DNA of 64,000 nt from assembly GCF_964021845.1 (NCBI RefSeq), contig NZ_CAXHZC010000009.1:91705-155704 (forward strand). Reading direction: 5' to 3'. The notes below the pieces were generated by a model. It was given only the letters and a program-made list of their open reading frames with translations, ran no database searches and was not told where the DNA came from. The translations under genes were made by a program, and so were the position numbers. Positions 26,699 through 35,071 of the stretch are shown here, piece by piece. This stretch comes from Arcticibacterium sp964021845 (GTDB lineage Bacteria; Bacteroidota; Bacteroidia; Cytophagales; Spirosomataceae). Every line of letters starts with the position of its first letter. Within the stretch, counting starts at the first letter, position 1.

Positions 26699-26730
26699 AA
26701 TTAGAGTTGAGAGTAGAGAAAACTCTAATT
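26699..26730 (-). terminator. Terminator-like hairpin overlapping the stop codon of the CBM6 gene
   Basis: AATTAGAGTT (26699-26708) pairs perfectly with AACTCTAATT (26721-26730). The stop codon of the minus-strand CBM6 gene lies inside the second arm. The following T run is weak. Confidence 0.55.
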
Positions 26731-27399
26731 CAGCCTCACAAAATTCAAATAGTCAAAATTCATTTGACCAGCGGAGACTGTTCTAAGCGTAAGGATTTGT
26801 GTTCCTTTTTTGAGCTCAATAATCGCTATGCTTTTAAGGTAATTCCAGTGATGCCACTGTCGCCAGTCAATGGTATCAGCCTCGGCGTAGGTAGAAGGGA
26901 TACGCAAAACGCCAGACTTATTGACACCGTTAATAGCTAAAGAAATTTCGGCATTTTGATTAGCCGTGTACATCAGCCCAATTTGATATAAGCCTTTTTT
27001 TTGAACTTCAATGGTATAATTTGTCCATTCTCCCGCCTCCGTCCATCCTACATAAAGCTGTTCCATTTTTGGCGTAACTAAATTGTGTGGGTTATCGTCA
27101 ATACCATCTGTTTTGGTGTATGAAATGTCCACGGCTTCGTTTATTCTAAATTCATTTAGATAAGTTTCATCTTTTGGGTTGAGTCCGCCACTTCCTGAGT
27201 TAGAGTTGTCGGTGTCATAATAGGCTATGCTTGCTCCGCCTTTGTCATAGTATTCGCATTGAACTTTTCCTGGTATACTTTGAACGCCAGTTAAATATTG
27301 TTCGTCAGTATAGGGTGTTCCCTGATAGCTTCGCAAGTAGTTTTTAGAGCAGCCAGTAAATAAGCAAAAATAAAGAATACTTAGGGAGAGCGTTTTCAT
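26725..27399 (-). CDS. CBM6-like carbohydrate-binding lipoprotein
   Basis: The 224-residue protein has a lipoprotein signal with a Cys at about residue 17 (LFTGCSKN). A carbohydrate-binding module of family 6 type follows (about 42-222). The hallmarks are QCEYYDKGGASIAYYDTDN, VGWTEAGEWTNYTIEVQKKGLYQIGL, the late DTIDWRQWHHWN and the ending MNFDYLNFVRL. It contains no catalytic domain, so it probably binds a polysaccharide at the cell surface. No glycoside hydrolase gene is adjacent, which is unusual for such a module. Confidence 0.8.
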   Translation of the reverse strand: MKTLSLSILYFCLFTGCSKNYLRSYQGTPYTDEQYLTGVQSIPGKVQCEYYDKGGASIAYYDTDNSNSGSGGLNPKDETYLNEFRINEAVDISYTKTDGIDDNPHNLVTPKMEQLYVGWTEAGEWTNYTIEVQKKGLYQIGLMYTANQNAEISLAINGVNKSGVLRIPSTYAEADTIDWRQWHHWNYLKSIAIIELKKGTQILTLRTVSAGQMNFDYLNFVRLN

Positions 27400-27470
27400 A
27401 GGTTCTTAAAAAGTACGTATGTAAAAGTAATGAAACCGAAATGGTGCACTGTGGGAAACGAGGTTTTCAA

Positions 27471-27908
27471 TTAAAGAGCCTTTGCCATCTCAAAATGTTT
27501 CATACCTACTTCTTCAAAAGCGGGTTTGGAAGTATTGGCGTAGCCCAACTTTTCATAAAAACCGGCAGCATAATGGCGAGCGTGCAGATTTATTTCCTTT
27601 ATACCATTCTCTTTGGCGTAAGCTTCTAAAGTATCTACCAGTTTTCTACCAATCTGTTTTCCTTGGATTTCTGGATTGACCGCCATTTGTCGGAGTTTTC
27701 CAATCTGGTCTTCCTTTTTTAAAACCACTACACCCACTAATTCATTATCTAAAAGAGCTACAAAATGAATTTGATTAACTTCATCACTCAAATCATCATC
27801 TTCAATCTTAAGATTAATGGGTTTTCTTAAAATTTCGTCTCTTAGTTTTAGTTCATCTTTATAGAGCGGATTTTGAGCATTGATGATTTGTATTGATAGG
27901 CTTTCCAT
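27471..27908 (-). CDS. GNAT family N-acetyltransferase
   Basis: The 145-residue protein has the GNAT fold with a strand-loop-helix acetyl-CoA site: RQMAVNPEIQGKQIGRKLVD, containing the Q-x-x-G-x-G-like pattern. Its C-terminal half, INLHARHYAAGFYEKLGY, is also typical. The substrate is unknown. It is similar in layout to ElaA/YitI-like small acetyltransferases. It lies alone upstream of the CBM6 gene, with 71 nt between them. Confidence 0.87.
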   Translation of the reverse strand: MESLSIQIINAQNPLYKDELKLRDEILRKPINLKIEDDDLSDEVNQIHFVALLDNELVGVVVLKKEDQIGKLRQMAVNPEIQGKQIGRKLVDTLEAYAKENGIKEINLHARHYAAGFYEKLGYANTSKPAFEEVGMKHFEMAKAL

Positions 27909-28007
27909 TTTTATATTATTTTCTAGAAAACAAAAGTTCCTTTATGATTTCAATTTTCAAAGAAGTCTTACGTCTTTTGTCCTAATTCTTTTATCAATAA
28001 AGCAGAA

Positions 28008-28871
28008 ATGAAAGTAAACGTAGGTTTGGTGCAGATGAGTTGTGTTTCTGATGTAGAAACCAATATTCAAAAAGCAATAGAGAAAACGAGAGAGGCGGCC
28101 GAAAAGGGAGCTAACATCGTTTGTTTGCAAGAGCTTTTTACCTCTTTATATTTTTGTGATGTAGAGACACCTGAAAATTTCAATTTAGCGGAAGCTATTC
28201 CAGGCCCTACCACAGAGCGTTTTCAGGCTGTAGCTAAAGAGTTGGGCGTTGTAATCATTGCTTCGCTTTTTGAAAAAAGGGCTAAAGGTCTTTATCACAA
28301 CACCACAGCGGTTATTGATGCTGATGGAGCCTATTTAGGGAAGTATCGTAAAATGCACATACCAGACGACCCTGGCTACTATGAGAAATATTACTTTACT
28401 CCTGGTGATTTAGGTTATAAAGTGTGGGATACCAAATTTGGTAAAATTGGCGTACTAATTTGCTGGGACCAATGGTACCCAGAAGCCGCCAGAATTACCT
28501 CCTTAATGGGTGCAGAGATTTTGTTTTATCCTACGGCAATAGGCTGGGATACCACAGAGGAAAGTGAGGTCATCAATAAAGAACAATATGAAGCTTGGCA
28601 AACCATTCAACGGAGCCATGCAATAGCAAACGGCGTTCATGTAGTCTCTGTTAACAGAGTAGGGCAGGAAGCCGAACAGCAGTTTTGGGGAGGTTCTTTT
28701 GTAGCTAACCCACATGGGAGATTACTTTACTTAGCCTCTCATGATAAAGAAGAAGTACATGTACAGGAAATAGATTCTGAAGTTACCGAGTATTACCGCA
28801 CCACATGGCCATACCTTAGAGATAGACGCATAGATAGTTATGGGCCTATCAATAAGAGGTATATTGACTAA
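28008..28871 (+). CDS. aguB: N-carbamoylputrescine amidase
   Basis: The 287-residue carbon-nitrogen hydrolase has the full catalytic triad: Glu42 (QELFTSLYF), Lys115 (YRKMHIPDDPG) and Cys152 (LICWDQWYPEAAR). The sequences around them, including GWDTTEESEVINKEQYEAWQ, match the putrescine-producing AguB subgroup closely. The enzyme hydrolyses N-carbamoylputrescine to putrescine in the cytoplasm. Its usual partner, agmatine deiminase (aguA), is not in the window. Confidence 0.88.
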   Translation: MKVNVGLVQMSCVSDVETNIQKAIEKTREAAEKGANIVCLQELFTSLYFCDVETPENFNLAEAIPGPTTERFQAVAKELGVVIIASLFEKRAKGLYHNTTAVIDADGAYLGKYRKMHIPDDPGYYEKYYFTPGDLGYKVWDTKFGKIGVLICWDQWYPEAARITSLMGAEILFYPTAIGWDTTEESEVINKEQYEAWQTIQRSHAIANGVHVVSVNRVGQEAEQQFWGGSFVANPHGRLLYLASHDKEEVHVQEIDSEVTEYYRTTWPYLRDRRIDSYGPINKRYID

Positions 28872-28899
28872 GCTTAATCTTGCTTAAAAAGGAAAAGTA

Positions 28900-28922
28900 A
28901 GAATCTGTATATGACGGATTCT
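28900..28922. terminator. Terminator-like hairpin between aguB and the LOG gene
   Basis: AGAATCTGT (28900-28908) pairs with ACGGATTCT (28914-28922), with one G-U pair and a 5-base loop, between two convergent genes. T-rich flanks are modest on both strands. Confidence 0.5.
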
Positions 28923-28932
28923 CTTTCTATTA

Positions 28933-29640
28933 TTAAGAGTGCTCTCCAAAAATAGGACTAGGAGAGTATTTTAATTTAAAAGGCACAATGGTGTGCTTTT
29001 TGATATGCTCTACAGCCTCTTGAATGTCGTCTGTAACCAGAAACATTTCTTTGTCTTTTGGCGAAATAGTTTTTTCGTCAATCATCTTTTGAACATGCTT
29101 TGCTATATGTTCGTGAAACTCTTTGCCAAAAACCACTATTGGGAATTCCTTGATTTTGCCCGTTTGAATTAGAGTCATAGCCTCAAAGAATTCGTCTAAT
29201 GTACCAAAGCCTCCTGGGCAAATCACAAAAGCATAAGAGTATTTAATCAGAAGGGTTTTCCTTACAAAAAAGTATTTTAAATCAACCCATTTATCTAAGT
29301 AAGGATTTGGGTATTGCTCGTGTGGAAGAATGATATTAATTCCTACCGATTTTCCACCCACGTCTTTTGCACCTCTATTGGCGGCTTCCATAATTCCAGG
29401 CCCACCTCCCGTCAAAATAGTGAAACCAGTTTTAGCTATTTCACCAGATAATTTTCTGGCTTTTATATAGTGTGGGTTATCTTCTTTAAATCTGGCGGAG
29501 CCAAAAACCGTTACAGCGGGCCCTATAAAGTGTAGATTTCTAAATCCTTTGATAAACTCGGCAAAGACCTCAAAGGCCATCTTAAATTCAGCCCATCTAG
29601 ATTTTGGACCCTCTAAAAACTTAATTTCTGATTCTTTCAT
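28933..29640 (-). CDS. LOG family protein (TIGR00730, nucleotide 5'-monophosphate phosphoribohydrolase-like)
   Basis: The 235-residue protein has the lysine-decarboxylase-like Rossmann fold of LOG proteins, with GGGPGIMEAANRGA and the catalytic PGGFGTLDEFFEAMT motif. Bacterial LOG proteins release the base from AMP or similar nucleotides and can make cytokinins; many probably act in nucleotide turnover. It is convergent with aguB and separated from it by a hairpin. Confidence 0.87.
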   Translation of the reverse strand: MKESEIKFLEGPKSRWAEFKMAFEVFAEFIKGFRNLHFIGPAVTVFGSARFKEDNPHYIKARKLSGEIAKTGFTILTGGGPGIMEAANRGAKDVGGKSVGINIILPHEQYPNPYLDKWVDLKYFFVRKTLLIKYSYAFVICPGGFGTLDEFFEAMTLIQTGKIKEFPIVVFGKEFHEHIAKHVQKMIDEKTISPKDKEMFLVTDDIQEAVEHIKKHTIVPFKLKYSPSPIFGEHS

Positions 29641-29706
29641 TTAGGTTATTTTGTGCTAAACGCAATTCGTATGAATTTGGATATGTATAACTCCTTTTCA
29701 CTAATA

Positions 29707-30102
29707 TTAATTCACTTTAAAGATGGCTATTTGCTCTTTTTCAACGTTCTCGGTGTTTGGAAAAGGATTTACGGCCACCAACGTAATGGTTTGATTCTCT
29801 ATGTTTAGTTCTTGGGGTATTCCAGTCTCTTGGTCGCATTGTAAACATAATTGTAGGTTGCTATAGGGTTGTTTATTTATAAGCAGGTCAAAAGTTACAA
29901 CAGCCTCTCCAGCCCACACGCAAACTACGTTTTCAGGGCACCTGCTATCCTCTATTTTCGAAAGTCGAATAGAATTTGTTTTACCGTTTATTATAAATTC
30001 TTGGGTGCTTTCTTCTTTAATCTCAATTTCCTGATTTGGTTCTATATTCTTAGTGGTGGTACAGGCAGCAAGAAGTATGAATAGACTGAAATACTTTTTC
30101 AT
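29707..30102 (-). CDS. Small lipoprotein, hypothetical
   Basis: The ATG at 30102 gives a good lipoprotein signal (MKKYFSLFILLAACTTTK, Cys14) and 131 residues; the open frame extends 23 codons further upstream without a sensible protein. The mature domain is beta-rich. It contains IEDSRCPENVVCVWAGEAVVTFDLL with two Cys pairs (RCPENVVC and LCLQC). This resembles an uncharacterised Bacteroidota lipoprotein family. I cannot give a function. It is divergent from the DtxR-type regulator. Confidence 0.65.
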   Translation of the reverse strand: MKKYFSLFILLAACTTTKNIEPNQEIEIKEESTQEFIINGKTNSIRLSKIEDSRCPENVVCVWAGEAVVTFDLLINKQPYSNLQLCLQCDQETGIPQELNIENQTITLVAVNPFPNTENVEKEQIAIFKVN

Positions 30103-30216
30103 AGGTTTAATTAGTTTATCTATTGAAAACGGTTTTCTGGTATGGTAATTATATGAATTAAGGCTAATCAATTTTCATTCCGTGCTATTTGGATTAGTTT
30201 TGCTTTTCGCACTATA

Positions 30217-30888
30217 ATGTATCCTATGACTTCGTTTACCGAAGAAAATTATCTTAAAGCTATTTACCATTTATCTGAGCAGAAAAATGGAGAGGCTGTT
30301 AGTACCAATGAGTTAGCAGAGGTGACACAAACGCGTGCCGCATCCGTTACAGACATGGTCAAAAAACTGGCTGAAAAGGGTTTTGTAAATTATAAAAAGT
30401 ATCAAGGTGTAAACCTTACTGAAGAAGGTAAGCAAATAGCTCTTAGGGTTATTAGAAAGCACAGACTTTGGGAAGTTTTTTTAGTGGAGAAACTTGGCTT
30501 CAAATGGGATGAAATTCATGATTTGGCGGAGCAACTAGAGCATATTAAGTCGTCAGAATTAACAGACAGGCTAGATAACTTTTTAGGCTTTCCTAAGTTT
30601 GACCCACATGGAGACCCCATACCGGATGAAAAAGGTAACTTGCCTATTTCTCAAACACACAAACTATCTGAAGTAGAAAAAGGGAAAACTTTGATAATTA
30701 TGGGCGTTTCAGAAGATTCGGCTCCTTTCCTACAGCACCTTGATAAGCTCGGCCTAAAACTAGGCTTAAAAATTGAAGTCATTGAGGTTAGTGAATTTGA
30801 TAAGTCTCTGGAAATTGAAATTGAAGAAGGTCAAACCCTAAGAATTAGTGCTGAGGTTTCAAAGAACATACAGGTTTTAATAAGGTAA
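30217..30888 (+). CDS. DtxR/MntR-family metal-dependent transcriptional regulator
   Basis: The 223-residue protein has a winged-helix domain (about 5-70; EENYLKAIYHLSEQ, TNELAEVTQTRAASVTDMVKKLAEKG), then a metal-binding and dimerisation helix region (about 75-145; RKHRLWEVFLVEKLGF, IHDLAEQLEHI). A FeoA/SH3-like C-terminal domain follows (about 155-223). It senses Mn(II) or Fe(II) and represses uptake genes. The second ATG at 30226 (MTSFTEENYLK) is an equally likely start. A permease gene starts 3 nt after the stop. Confidence 0.9.
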   Translation: MYPMTSFTEENYLKAIYHLSEQKNGEAVSTNELAEVTQTRAASVTDMVKKLAEKGFVNYKKYQGVNLTEEGKQIALRVIRKHRLWEVFLVEKLGFKWDEIHDLAEQLEHIKSSELTDRLDNFLGFPKFDPHGDPIPDEKGNLPISQTHKLSEVEKGKTLIIMGVSEDSAPFLQHLDKLGLKLGLKIEVIEVSEFDKSLEIEIEEGQTLRISAEVSKNIQVLIR

Positions 30889-30891
30889 CAG

Positions 30892-31971
30892 TTGAAAATT
30901 TTAGATAAATATTTGATCAAAAAGTTTTTAAGCACTTACGTGTTTTCAGTTTTGATCATTGTGCTAATTGTTCTTGTTATTGATTATGGTGATCATAATG
31001 ATGATTTTGTTCGGAGTGAAGCTCCTGGTAAAAAAGTCTTATTAGAATATTATTTGAACTTAGCACCTTATTGGGCAAACTACATTAGCCCTTTAATGAT
31101 ATTTATTTCTACCGTTTTTTTTACTGCAAAAATGGCTGCTCATACAGAAATTGTAGCTATGCTTACGGCTGGAATTAGCTTTAGAAGGTTAATGATTCCG
31201 TATGTCATAGGAGCATTCATTGTAGGGTTGTTTTCTTTTTTTATGATGGGTTGGGTGTTGCCAAAGGCAAATGCCACCAGAATAGCATTTGAAAACGAAT
31301 ATCTTCATGAGCGTTTTTTCTTTTCTGACAGAGACTTTCATTTAACAGTAGCTCCAGATACTTATGTCTATTTTTCCAGCTATAACAACCAGTCAAAAAC
31401 AGCTTTCGATTTTACAATTGAAAAGTTTGAAGGGAACGAATTAGTAGAAAAGCTTTCTGCTAGAAGAGCCATGTGGGTAGATACCCTAGAGCAATGGCGA
31501 ATTTATGATTATAAAATCAGGGAGCTGGGTATTATGAAAGATAATATCATAGTGAATCGTAGTCATACAGATTCTACGATAAGTATGTTCCCAAAAGATT
31601 TTGAGAGTAATCAAAGCATTCAAGAGACCTATACAATAGACGACCTTCAAGAGCAAATTAAGTTATTAGAAACTAGGGGTTCAGAAGGGATAGAACCCTT
31701 TCAGATAGAATTGTATCAAAGATTTGCTACGCCTTTTGCCGCCATTATATTATCATTAATGGGCTTGATAGTTTCGGCAAGAAAAAGGCGTGGAGGTGTA
31801 GGATTACAAATTGCGATTGGCTTTGTCTTGGCTTTTGTTTACATACTGTTTTACATTATGTCAAAAGGAATAGCTGAATCTGGCAATATGGATCCACTTC
31901 TGGCAGTATGGCTGCCGAATATTGTCTTTAGTGTCATAGCCTCTATAATGTATTTCACGGTTCCTAGGTAA
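30892..31971 (+). CDS. LptF/LptG (YjgP/YjgQ) family permease
   Basis: The 359-residue membrane protein has about six transmembrane helices arranged three at each end around a periplasmic jellyroll-like middle (about 130-265). It starts with KILDKYLIKKFLSTYVFSVL and contains FQIELYQRFATPFAAIILSLMGL. The family forms the lipopolysaccharide export ABC permease with LptB. The start codon is TTG, supported by the tight 3-nt spacing after the dtxR-like gene. Which of the two subunits it is cannot be told. Confidence 0.9.
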   Translation: MKILDKYLIKKFLSTYVFSVLIIVLIVLVIDYGDHNDDFVRSEAPGKKVLLEYYLNLAPYWANYISPLMIFISTVFFTAKMAAHTEIVAMLTAGISFRRLMIPYVIGAFIVGLFSFFMMGWVLPKANATRIAFENEYLHERFFFSDRDFHLTVAPDTYVYFSSYNNQSKTAFDFTIEKFEGNELVEKLSARRAMWVDTLEQWRIYDYKIRELGIMKDNIIVNRSHTDSTISMFPKDFESNQSIQETYTIDDLQEQIKLLETRGSEGIEPFQIELYQRFATPFAAIILSLMGLIVSARKRRGGVGLQIAIGFVLAFVYILFYIMSKGIAESGNMDPLLAVWLPNIVFSVIASIMYFTVPR

Positions 31972-32006
31972 AAGGCTATCAAAGTTTTGAGCAACAGAAT
32001 CTAAGC

Positions 32007-32033
32007 TTGAATAAGGATTTATCCCTATTTTTG
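32007..32033 (+). promoter_or_regulatory. Promoter of argG
   Basis: TTG at 32007-32009 is followed after 16 bases by TATTTTTG at 32026-32033, an exact TAnnTTTG, 27 nt before the argG start. Confidence 0.6.
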
Positions 32034-32060
32034 CGGCACGTTTAAGGAAACAAAAAATCA

Positions 32061-33260
32061 ATGAAAAAAGTAGTACTGGCTTATAGTGGAGGTTTAGATA
32101 CCTCGTTTTGTGTAAAATACTTAGGGGAAGAAAAAGGTATGGAGGTGCACTCTGTATTGGTGGATACCGGAGGCTTTTCAGATGAAGAGATTGCGGATAT
32201 AGAAAAGAAAGCCTATGAATTAGGCGTAAAAAGTCATCATACATCTCGTGTAGCAGACAAGTATTACCAAGACTGTATCAAGTATTTGGTTTTTGGAAAC
32301 GTTTTGAAAAATAATACTTACCCACTTTCTGTAAGTGCGGAGCGTATTTTTCAAGCGGTTGCGGTAGCAGAATATGCAAAGAGCCTTAATGCAACAGCCA
32401 TAGCTCATGGGAGCACGGGTGCAGGAAACGACCAGGTTAGGTTTGATATGGCATTTAGAACTATCGTACCAAACGCGGAAATTATCACTCCAATTAGGGA
32501 TATGAAACTTTCGCGTGAAGCGGAAATTGATTTTTTGAAGTCAAAAGGTGTAGTGAGAGAGTGGCATAAATCTACATATTCTATAAATCAAGGTCTTTGG
32601 GGGACTTCAGTAGGAGGGAAAGAAACACTGAATTCTTATGACAATTTACCAGAAAGTGCTTTCCCAAATCCAAGAACAGAGTCTGGTGAGAAAGAGATTA
32701 AACTAAGTTTTGTCAAAGGAGAGCTGAAAGGTGTGGACGGAGAAACTTTTGAAAACCCTGTAGACGCCATTAGAAAGCTGCACTTATTGGCCACACCTTA
32801 CGGAATCGGTAGAGATACGCACGTAGGAGATACCATTATCGGAATAAAAGGCAGAGTAGGGTTTGAAGCCGCTGCTCCATTAATCACTATCAAAGCTCAC
32901 CATCTTTTAGAAAAACATGTCTTAACTAAGTGGCAGCAGTATTGGAAACAAAACCAAGCCGAATGGTATGGCATTCAGCTGCATGAAGGTCAATTTAACG
33001 ATCCTGTCATGAGAGATATAGAAGCATTCTTTGAGTCAACACAAGCTCATGTAACTGGTGATGTACGTGTTAAACTGGCTCCTTACAGATTTGAATTATT
33101 AGGAATTAAATCTGATTTTGATTTAATGTCTGACGTTTTCGGTAGCTACGGCGAAATGAACAATGCTTGGTCTGGAGATGACGTGAGAGGTTTCTCTAAG
33201 ATTGCATCTAACCAAGTGATGATTTATGAAACAGTAAAAGAAAGAGCAGCTAAAAAATAA
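32061..33260 (+). CDS. argG: Argininosuccinate synthase
   Basis: The 399-residue protein opens with the ATP pyrophosphatase motif (VVLAYSGGLDTSFCVKYL) and carries the AIAHGSTGAGNDQVRFD segment and GLWGTSVGGKE. The rest of the sequence follows ArgG, which joins citrulline and aspartate in arginine synthesis. Length is normal. No other arginine gene is nearby, although Bacteroidota often group argG with argC and argD. It has its own promoter and a bidirectional terminator. Confidence 0.94.
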   Translation: MKKVVLAYSGGLDTSFCVKYLGEEKGMEVHSVLVDTGGFSDEEIADIEKKAYELGVKSHHTSRVADKYYQDCIKYLVFGNVLKNNTYPLSVSAERIFQAVAVAEYAKSLNATAIAHGSTGAGNDQVRFDMAFRTIVPNAEIITPIRDMKLSREAEIDFLKSKGVVREWHKSTYSINQGLWGTSVGGKETLNSYDNLPESAFPNPRTESGEKEIKLSFVKGELKGVDGETFENPVDAIRKLHLLATPYGIGRDTHVGDTIIGIKGRVGFEAAAPLITIKAHHLLEKHVLTKWQQYWKQNQAEWYGIQLHEGQFNDPVMRDIEAFFESTQAHVTGDVRVKLAPYRFELLGIKSDFDLMSDVFGSYGEMNNAWSGDDVRGFSKIASNQVMIYETVKERAAKK

Positions 33261-33283
33261 GTTGGCTGTTTAATATATTGAAG

Positions 33284-33314
33284 AGCGGAGTGCATTGCGT
33301 ACTTCGCTTTTTTT
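33284..33314. terminator. Terminator after argG, probably bidirectional
   Basis: AGCGGAGT (33284-33291) pairs with ACTTCGCT (33301-33308), with one G-U pair, followed by seven T. It lies between the convergent argG and dipeptidase genes and touches the dipeptidase stop codon. Confidence 0.75.
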
Positions 33315-34371
33315 ATTTAAGGTTTTTCTTCAAAAAGTTAACACCATTTTGCCACATAATTCCTTCTATATCACTTTCGGTAAACCCTCTTTTCTTTAAA
33401 GCAGGAATAAAATCTTGAAGGTTGGCAATGCTTTGAATTTCTATAGGCGTTTGTTCTGTTCCAAATGCTCCATCAAGGTCGGAGCCTATCATGATGTTTT
33501 TAGTGCTTCCAGCCAATGAAGCAATGTGCTGCACATGATTAATGACGCTGTCAATATTTACTCCCATACTTTCAGGAGTACTTTCGCCACGCACCCATCC
33601 TGTTACCACCATCCAAGCATCTAAGGCCATGCCTATCATAGCATCTCTTTCTAATAGTAAGCCAATCATCTCGTCACTTAACTGACGATTATGAGGACTT
33701 AAGCTCCTGCATAAATGATGGCTCGCCCAAACAGGACCATTGAAAATATCAAGAGCTTGGTAAAAGCATTTATCTGAAAGGTGTGTTACGTCTAGAATAA
33801 TTCCTAGTTCTTCTATTTTTTTTAAAAGATCTTTTCCTTTTTGTGGTAAATCTCCTTCAGAATCAGTACCAAAAGCGTGAACGCCAGGTCCGTAATGTGA
33901 AAGGCCAATGGCCCTTAAACCTTGAGCATGAAGTCTCTCTAAATGATGAACATCAATAATGGAGTCAGCCCCTTCCAGTGAAAGAACATAGCCAACAGGT
34001 GATTTGTCTTTTTCCCAATGAAGAATATGCTCAATAAGGTCTTTCTGGCTTGATATAGGTTTTAAATGACCAGTGTTTTCCATGGTTTTGTACCATGCCA
34101 ATTGACCTTGAATTTGAGCCCAAGCTTGCTCTTGGCTAAACCAACCCGGTATTTCCGAGTCTGGTTTTACATATCGTGCTATCAGGGTTCCTACGGCTAG
34201 GGCTATATTTCCTTTATGCATTTCAGGAAAAGAAACAGTGGCTTTAGCTCGGTCTGGTTTATCTGTCATGCCGTATTCTCTTGCATTAAGCTCCGCAAGC
34301 GGAAGTCTTAAGTCTCTGTTCCACTCCATGGCATTCATGGATAAATCTAGATGAGCATCAAATACAAGCAT
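33313..34371 (-). CDS. Membrane-dipeptidase-type peptidase (M19)
   Basis: The 352-residue protein matches the M19 family of zinc dipeptidases. The metal ligands are visible in FDAHLDLSMN (HxD), YVLSLEGAD, LDVTHLSDKC and WASHHLCRSLSPHNR, and the C-terminal IGSDLDGAFG is also typical. There is no signal peptide, so it is probably cytoplasmic. It lies 1 nt after the mtgA stop and forms the end of the ribBA-mtgA-dipeptidase operon. Confidence 0.88.
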   Translation of the reverse strand: MLVFDAHLDLSMNAMEWNRDLRLPLAELNAREYGMTDKPDRAKATVSFPEMHKGNIALAVGTLIARYVKPDSEIPGWFSQEQAWAQIQGQLAWYKTMENTGHLKPISSQKDLIEHILHWEKDKSPVGYVLSLEGADSIIDVHHLERLHAQGLRAIGLSHYGPGVHAFGTDSEGDLPQKGKDLLKKIEELGIILDVTHLSDKCFYQALDIFNGPVWASHHLCRSLSPHNRQLSDEMIGLLLERDAMIGMALDAWMVVTGWVRGESTPESMGVNIDSVINHVQHIASLAGSTKNIMIGSDLDGAFGTEQTPIEIQSIANLQDFIPALKKRGFTESDIEGIMWQNGVNFLKKNLK

Positions 34372-34372
34372 A

Positions 34373-35071
34373 TTATAAGTTTATTTCTTTCAAATAAGCA
34401 GGTCCGCCAAGTTGGCGAATTTGCCTTTCAATATGGGCGGTTCTTTTATTTACATAGGAACCTGAATTTACGGCTTTCCATTTTCTTGGACTAGGCAAAA
34501 TGGCAGCAATTCGTGCAGCTCTGTTTCGGCTAAGTTTAGCCGCAGGAATTTTGAAATACCTTTGTGCGGCAGCTTCGGCTCCAAAAGTTTGAGGCCCCAT
34601 TTCAGATACGTTAAGGTAAACCTCGAGTATCCTTTTTTTACCCCAAATAAGTTCAATCAAAAATGTGAAATAAGTTTCAAGACCTTTTCTTATCCAACTG
34701 CGTCCTTGCCAAAGAAAAACGTTTTTAGCGGTTTGCTGAGAGATAGTACTGCCACCTCTTAGCTTTTCTGTTTTCTGATTTGCCTTTATTGCTTTTTTGA
34801 TTGACTTAAAGTCAAACCCATGGTGCTCTGGGAAAAGCTGATCTTCAGCGGCTACCACCGCAATAGGCATTTCAGGAGACAAATTTTCAATAGGCTCCCA
34901 GTTATAATGTAATTCGCCCCCTTTTACCCATTGCCCCAGCATGGTTATGGTAATAAGAACAGGAACAAATTTAAAGACAAGAACTAAACCTATGCTAATA
35001 GATAAAAAGTAAATAGTAGACTTAAGAAGGAACTTTTTTAGCCTAATTTTTATCTTTCTAGTTATTTTCAT
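34373..35071 (-). CDS. mtgA: Monofunctional peptidoglycan glycosyltransferase
   Basis: The 232-residue protein has one N-terminal membrane helix (about residues 15-38) and a GT51 transglycosylase domain. The domain contains VAAEDQLFPEHHGFD with the catalytic Glu, RGGSTISQQTAKNVFLW, GKKRILEVYLNVSEMG and FGAEAAAQRYF. It polymerises lipid II into glycan chains at the outer face of the inner membrane. No transpeptidase domain is present. Its start overlaps the end of ribBA by 4 nt (ATGA). Confidence 0.93.
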   Translation of the reverse strand: MKITRKIKIRLKKFLLKSTIYFLSISIGLVLVFKFVPVLITITMLGQWVKGGELHYNWEPIENLSPEMPIAVVAAEDQLFPEHHGFDFKSIKKAIKANQKTEKLRGGSTISQQTAKNVFLWQGRSWIRKGLETYFTFLIELIWGKKRILEVYLNVSEMGPQTFGAEAAAQRYFKIPAAKLSRNRAARIAAILPSPRKWKAVNSGSYVNKRTAHIERQIRQLGGPAYLKEINL

